From assembly GCA_037833965.1 (NCBI GenBank), contig AP031352.1, positions 24,098,501-24,162,500 of the forward strand: DNA of 64,000 nucleotides, written 5' to 3'. Both the position numbers and the translations under genes were made by a program. The DNA comes from Marchantia polymorpha subsp. ruderalis (Eukaryota > Streptophyta > Marchantiopsida > Marchantiales > Marchantiaceae). The notes under the pieces were generated by a model that did not search any database, was not told the origin of the DNA, and worked only from the letters and a program-made list of their open reading frames with translations. This document shows, in pieces, positions 59,740 through 64,000 of the stretch; position 1 is the stretch's first letter; each line of letters starts with the position of its first letter.

Positions 59740-61353
59740 ATGGGGGCGAGTAATGTGGATGCAAAGGGCTCGGAGGAGGAAGTGCCTCTGAAGCAGTCGT
59801 CGTCGAGAAAGGAGGCCGTTAATCCGGCCGATGGCAACGCTGCCGTGTCGATCAAGATCCGCACGAGGTTGCCCGATTTTCTGAACTCTGTAAATCTCAA
59901 GTATGTGAAGCTCGGTTACCATTATGTTATCACCCATGCTCTGTATCTGCTTATGGTTCCCTTGTTGATGGTGGTGGCTGCCGAGTTCGGCCGGCTTGGG
60001 CATGAGGATTTTGGTCAGCTCTGGGAGCAACTGCAATTCAACCTGGTCAGTGTCCTCGTTTGTTCCGGCACTCTCGTGTTCGGTGGTACCTTGTACTTCA
60101 TGTCGCGCCCCCATCCGGTGTATCTGGTAGACTTCGCTTGCTACAAGCCCATAGATGAGAGGAAGGTCACTCGAGAGATCTTCATGGAGTGCTCCAGGAT
60201 CACCGGAAATTTCAACGAGAAGAGTTTGGAGTTTCAAAGGAAGATCCTGGAAAGATCTGGCCTCGGTCAGGATACCTACCTTCCTCCAGCTGTTCTCCGC
60301 GTTCCCCCAAATCCCAACATGCATGAGGCAAGATTGGAGGCCGAAACAGTTATGTTCGGCGCCCTGGACGAGCTTTTCGAGAAGACTGGGGTGAAGCCGA
60401 AGGAGGTGGGGATTTTAGTGGTGAATTGCAGTCTGTTCAACCCCACTCCGTCGCTGTCTGCTATGATTGTCAACCACTACAAAATGAGAGGCAACATCAA
60501 GTCTTTGAATTTGGGAGGCATGGGCTGCAGCGCGGGAGTCATTTCCATAGACCTTGCCAGGGATCTCTTGCAAGTTCACAACAGCACGTACGCTGTCGTC
60601 GTGAGCATGGAGAACATCACCTTGAATTGGTACATGGGTAACGACCGCTCGAAGATGCTGTCCAACTGCATTTTCCGGATGGGAGGTGCTGCAATTCTCC
60701 TGTCTAACAAAATGAAGGAGAGGAGACGCGCCAAGTATGAGTTGGTACACACAGTACGAACTCACAAGGGCGCTGATCCCAAGTGCTTTTCTTGTGTGGT
60801 GCAAGAAGAGGACGACGAAGGGAAGATTGGTGTTTCTTTGTCTCGAGACCTGATGGGTGTTGCAGGTGATGCACTGAAGGCCAACATCACCACATTGGGG
60901 CCTTTGGTCCTTCCCTTGTCAGAGCAGATTCTTTTCTTTGCCACATTGGTCGGGCGGAAGTTGTTCAAGATGAAAATCAAACCCTACATTCCAGATTTTA
61001 AGCTAGCATTTGAGCATTTCTGCATTCACGCCGGGGGAAGAGCCGTTTTGGACGAGTTGGAGAAGAATCTGAATCTCACAGAGTGGCATATGGAGCCATC
61101 TCGCATGACTCTCTACAGGTTTGGCAACACCTCGAGCAGCTCTTTGTGGTACGAACTTGCTTATACCGAGGCTAAGGGCAGAGTGAGAAGAGGAGATCGA
61201 TTGTGGCAAATTGCCTTCGGGTCCGGGTTCAAGTGTAACAGTGCTGTGTGGAGGGCTCTTCGTACAGTGAAAAGTCCCAAGCAGAGCCCTTGGGCTGACG
61301 AGATTGACTCGTTCCCCGTGGAAGTGCCAGCTTTTACAAGCATGCTGAATTAG
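59740..61353 (+). CDS. 3-ketoacyl-CoA synthase (KCS-2), intronless, 537 aa
   Basis: Same role as KCS-1: the condensing enzyme of the ER very-long-chain fatty-acid elongase. The start is the ATG at 59740 in context CGCGATGGGG, and the product has the expected variable N-terminal tail. Membrane segments lie at about residues 61-82 and 100-120. The FAE1/CUT1-type domain spans about 120-410, followed by the ACP-synthase-III-like C-terminal domain. The catalytic triad is Cys263 (GMGCSAG), His430 (FCIHAGG) and Asn463 ([14 protein letters not shown]). By hand alignment it is about 78% identical to KCS-1, most divergent at the N-terminus, the second membrane segment and around residues 140-200. GC at third positions is lower than in KCS-1. 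Stop TAG at 61351. A-rich, polyadenylation-like sequence (AATGTAAAAATG) lies about 210 bp downstream. Both genes look functional. Confidence 0.97.
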   Translation: MGASNVDAKGSEEEVPLKQSSSRKEAVNPADGNAAVSIKIRTRLPDFLNSVNLKYVKLGYHYVITHALYLLMVPLLMVVAAEFGRLGHEDFGQLWEQLQFNLVSVLVCSGTLVFGGTLYFMSRPHPVYLVDFACYKPIDERKVTREIFMECSRITGNFNEKSLEFQRKILERSGLGQDTYLPPAVLRVPPNPNMHEARLEAETVMFGALDELFEKTGVKPKEVGILVVNCSLFNPTPSLSAMIVNHYKMRGNIKSLNLGGMGCSAGVISIDLARDLLQVHNSTYAVVVSMENITLNWYMGNDRSKMLSNCIFRMGGAAILLSNKMKERRRAKYELVHTVRTHKGADPKCFSCVVQEEDDEGKIGVSLSRDLMGVAGDALKANITTLGPLVLPLSEQILFFATLVGRKLFKMKIKPYIPDFKLAFEHFCIHAGGRAVLDELEKNLNLTEWHMEPSRMTLYRFGNTSSSSLWYELAYTEAKGRVRRGDRLWQIAFGSGFKCNSAVWRALRTVKSPKQSPWADEIDSFPVEVPAFTSMLN

Positions 61354-63391
61354 AATAAGTGCATTAGTCCGACGAAAGTCCGTAGGGCTGCCCTCCCTAT
61401 TGAGGCCTTGTGATCCCTTCCGCTCACTGGGTCTGGCACCATTTCGAACCTCAAATGTGGGTGGTGATGCCCTCTCGGAGGTGCAGTCCAAAGGGCTGTG
61501 TAGTCGTCCTTCATCGAGGACGAGACAATGAGATCTGTAATAGTACCCGCGAAGTAGTTCAATGTAAAAATGAAGCCTTTATTAACATACTTTAAAGTAC
61601 AGGTATACTGTGTCTTCGATCGAGTGAGATTGTATTGTTTTTCAATATCAGGGAATTCATACAGCGCGTGCCTACCTTGGCAGAGGCTATTCTGGGCCCA
61701 GGGCACGACGCATGTCACATGCAAGTCAATAAGTCTCCTGTTTCATCTGTCGACAGCCATATACCTCGATGCACAGATCATTCTCAGCTTGCTCAGGCAT
61801 TGCCGCAGCAAATGGTGGCTATAATAACATGCGTACTTTATTGCTCCTTGGATGATCCTTGATTCTAGCGAGGCGGAAAGGACATGGAGAGGCGGACCTT
61901 CCCAGACTGGCATCGCGGGATCAATATTTCTACACTGATGAGCAATTCCATTACCTATATAACCCGTGGTTCGATCAGCAAATACAGTTAGAGGACTACC
62001 GTTGGAGCCGGAGTAGTTACTTGCGAGGAACCATTATAGGATGGCAATGTTGCCCTACATCAATGTTCACTGTTCTGCAATTCCGTACGTGGCTTAACAC
62101 TTGCCCACATTTCTTATGTACAATATTTATGAGTACAAAGCTCAGTTTCTGCTCCGCAACTATGTGTAGTGTATGTACCTCATGGCTGTGGAATAATCCT
62201 CGTTGTGGTTTCAGTTCTCAAACTCTGAGAAGTGCTCGTGTTAACTTGGCCTCCAGCTTCATGTGTCTGTCTAACCTCACATCCATGCCATCCTCTGATG
62301 TCCTCGGTCCAAATGCCAAACTTGGCAAACGTTGGAAGGTTCCTATTGTCTGTGAAGGACATGAGCGGCGGTTAGACCATTGTCTGACCCGTGTGGAGGA
62401 TGATGCGGACACTGTCGTGAGCGAACTCTAACCGAAAAACACCAAACACAGAATATGGAACGGAATGTTACCCTACATTGTCCCTTTGGGTACGCATCCA
62501 AAGCACATGAGAGCTAAATCTGGAACATATGAACTTGTAAAGGAAAGAGTATGGTACATTCCGGTGAGAAAATTTGTGTATTCTCGTTCAGAACTAGCTT
62601 CACCTAGCAAATTTACCATTTCCTGACCTGAGTTCCTACAGTTCCAAAATTGTCCACCAATTACCCTCCACTCCATGTCACGTGTAAAACTGCATCTCAA
62701 AAGAGAAAATGGTTGAGTGTTGGTTGAACAGTGAAATATACAACTAAACATGAATGGCCCAACTTGTTCGGTCTCGAAGATCTAGACGTCTGAAAACCAC
62801 GAAGTGCCTAATTTAACTCTTTAGCGAATCAAGAAAGACATAGGCACCTGCAACGGTAACAGGTCACACCTGGTCTCGACGAGCGCCATGTGGCTTCCGG
62901 TCCGAGTGCCTCCACACAGCTGCAACGGTTACTCCGAAGGCAGGGAGCGACACGTTTCAGCTACTCGGGAACTGCCAATCTCCCACTGTGATGCTATTCG
63001 GGTCTAGCTTCATGTTACCGTTTGGTTTCATCCAGGCCTTCATGGGTTATTCCCATCTTTTGGCTATATTCACTTGGCTCCCTCTTCTATTCAGGAACTG
63101 CCAATCTTGTTCTCCCGTTTAACGTTTAGCAAAGAGATTCACTCTTGTCATTACAAATCTTTAAATTGGTACTAATTTGAAGGAGTCTTCGTTTCATCCT
63201 CGGAACATAAACATCGCTAACCCTGTTCTAAAGGTCTCCAAATTGCACGAAACTTGAACTATACTCATATGTTGTACATATTGAGTAGAATACAAAGTTT
63301 AATATTTGGAGTGTGGACAAGAACGAGATTCGTTTGGCGCGTCGGAATATTCAGATGTAATTTATCCAACATGCTCATTCCAATTATTGAG
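61354..63391. other. KCS-2 3' flank and intergenic DNA
   Basis: Presumed 3' untranslated region to about 61600. A 190-codon open frame at 61859-62431 begins at TTG and has no recognisable domain. Nothing else identified. Confidence 0.45.
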
Positions 63392-63694
63392 ATGTAAAGC
63401 TTGATTACAATTCAAATTTCTATTTTATCATAAATCAAGCTCATATTAATGTGAATCCAATATTCTAGGTTCAAAAAATTAAGAAGATGATTTATGATTT
63501 GAGGATATATCATAACTTTATGACCTCTTGAAATGAAAAACTGCAGAACGCTTCAATCAAAGTGGAAATTTTTGTAAAAAAATTTAAGTGTCTTTGAGTG
63601 CTTACATTCAGAAGAAAATTTAAATACTAATTCACATTGATATGAGCTTGATTTATGATAAAATAGAAATTTGAATTGTAATCAAGCTTTACAT
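63392..63694. mobile_element. MITE-like element with 64-bp terminal inverted repeats
   Basis: The left arm 63393-63456 and right arm 63630-63693 are reverse complements at 63 of 64 positions, with one further A-T pair outside. The 173-bp AT-rich centre has no coding capacity. Size and structure fit a non-autonomous inverted-repeat or foldback element. No clear target duplication was found at the outer ends. Confidence 0.7.
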
Positions 63695-64000
63695 TAGAAT
63701 TGAAAAATCGTCATTTTTTTGGGGTGCAATTTATCTATTAGCAAATTTTAAAAAAGAATTCATATATCTGAATGAAATTTTAGAGTCAAGGATAAAAAAA
63801 AATCTCTTTCAAATAAATCGCAATAAAAAACTTGAATTTTTCATTGCAAAATCTAAATTTAATGAGTTATTCACAAGAATTACTATCGAAGTAATTTTAA
63901 TTTTCATTCACATTAAATAAAGAAAATTGAAGGTAGACATTATATTCATATTCTTCTTATTTACAACTGATTCTCAAATTGATTTTAATTTTTCATTGTA
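63695..64000. other. AT-rich intergenic DNA
   Basis: Nothing recognised before the window ends. Confidence 0.6.

Noticed and set aside
59602-60324. 240-codon minus-strand open frame
   Set aside because: Antisense shadow of KCS-2 and its leader; no independent motif.
61859-62431. 190-codon plus-strand open frame downstream of KCS-2
   Set aside because: Begins at TTG, has no recognisable domain and has competing frames on the other strand.

Overview
This window looks like nuclear DNA from a land plant. The evidence is two complete, intronless 3-ketoacyl-CoA synthase (KCS) genes of the plant FAE1/CUT1 type, plus relics of typical plant transposable elements: a Ty3/gypsy element with a chromodomain, an L1-type LINE with a DUF4283-like ORF1, a copia-like LTR and a hAT transposase. 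A long coiled-coil relic at 14041-16923 resembles, from memory only, a dispersed family in liverworts such as Marchantia. I therefore lean towards a bryophyte, without being sure.

Layout. 1-1838 holds no recognisable gene. About 1981-13905 is a decayed LINE whose ORF1 is split by a 6.06 kb gypsy element (3687-9749; LTRs of 420 bp differing at 15 positions; near-perfect 5-bp target duplication). Next comes the long relic at 14041-16923, which keeps one reading frame but carries about 16 stops. 17.5-24 kb is mixed DNA with a copia-like LTR relic ending at 23711. 24-28 kb is very AT-rich and gene-free. 28-34 kb is mixed, with degenerate repeats and GC-rich patches.

KCS-1 (34102-35691, minus strand) is followed by a minus-strand fragment with a 20-residue repeat (about 38338-38553) and a hAT transposase relic (about 39300-40640). 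41-47.8 kb and 50.2-54.3 kb are AT-rich and almost gene-free. KCS-2 (59740-61353, plus strand) lies in the last GC-rich island. The window ends with a MITE-like inverted repeat (63392-63694).

The only two genes I would call functional are the divergently oriented KCS pair, about 24 kb apart. Both keep the Cys-His-Asn catalytic triad and two N-terminal membrane segments, and are about 78% identical by my hand alignment. They should act as alternative condensing enzymes of the ER fatty-acid elongase that supplies very-long-chain acyl-CoAs for cuticular wax, sphingolipids or storage lipid. Everything else that codes is decayed mobile DNA.

The least explained signals are: (1) the stop-studded but frame-preserved relic at 14041-16923; (2) a dozen short-loop, perfect or near-perfect inverted repeats across the window, including two pairs of adjacent palindromes with single-base centres; (3) a degenerate direct repeat on either side of KCS-1. 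I saw no convincing tRNA, rRNA, CRISPR or bacterial-type operon.
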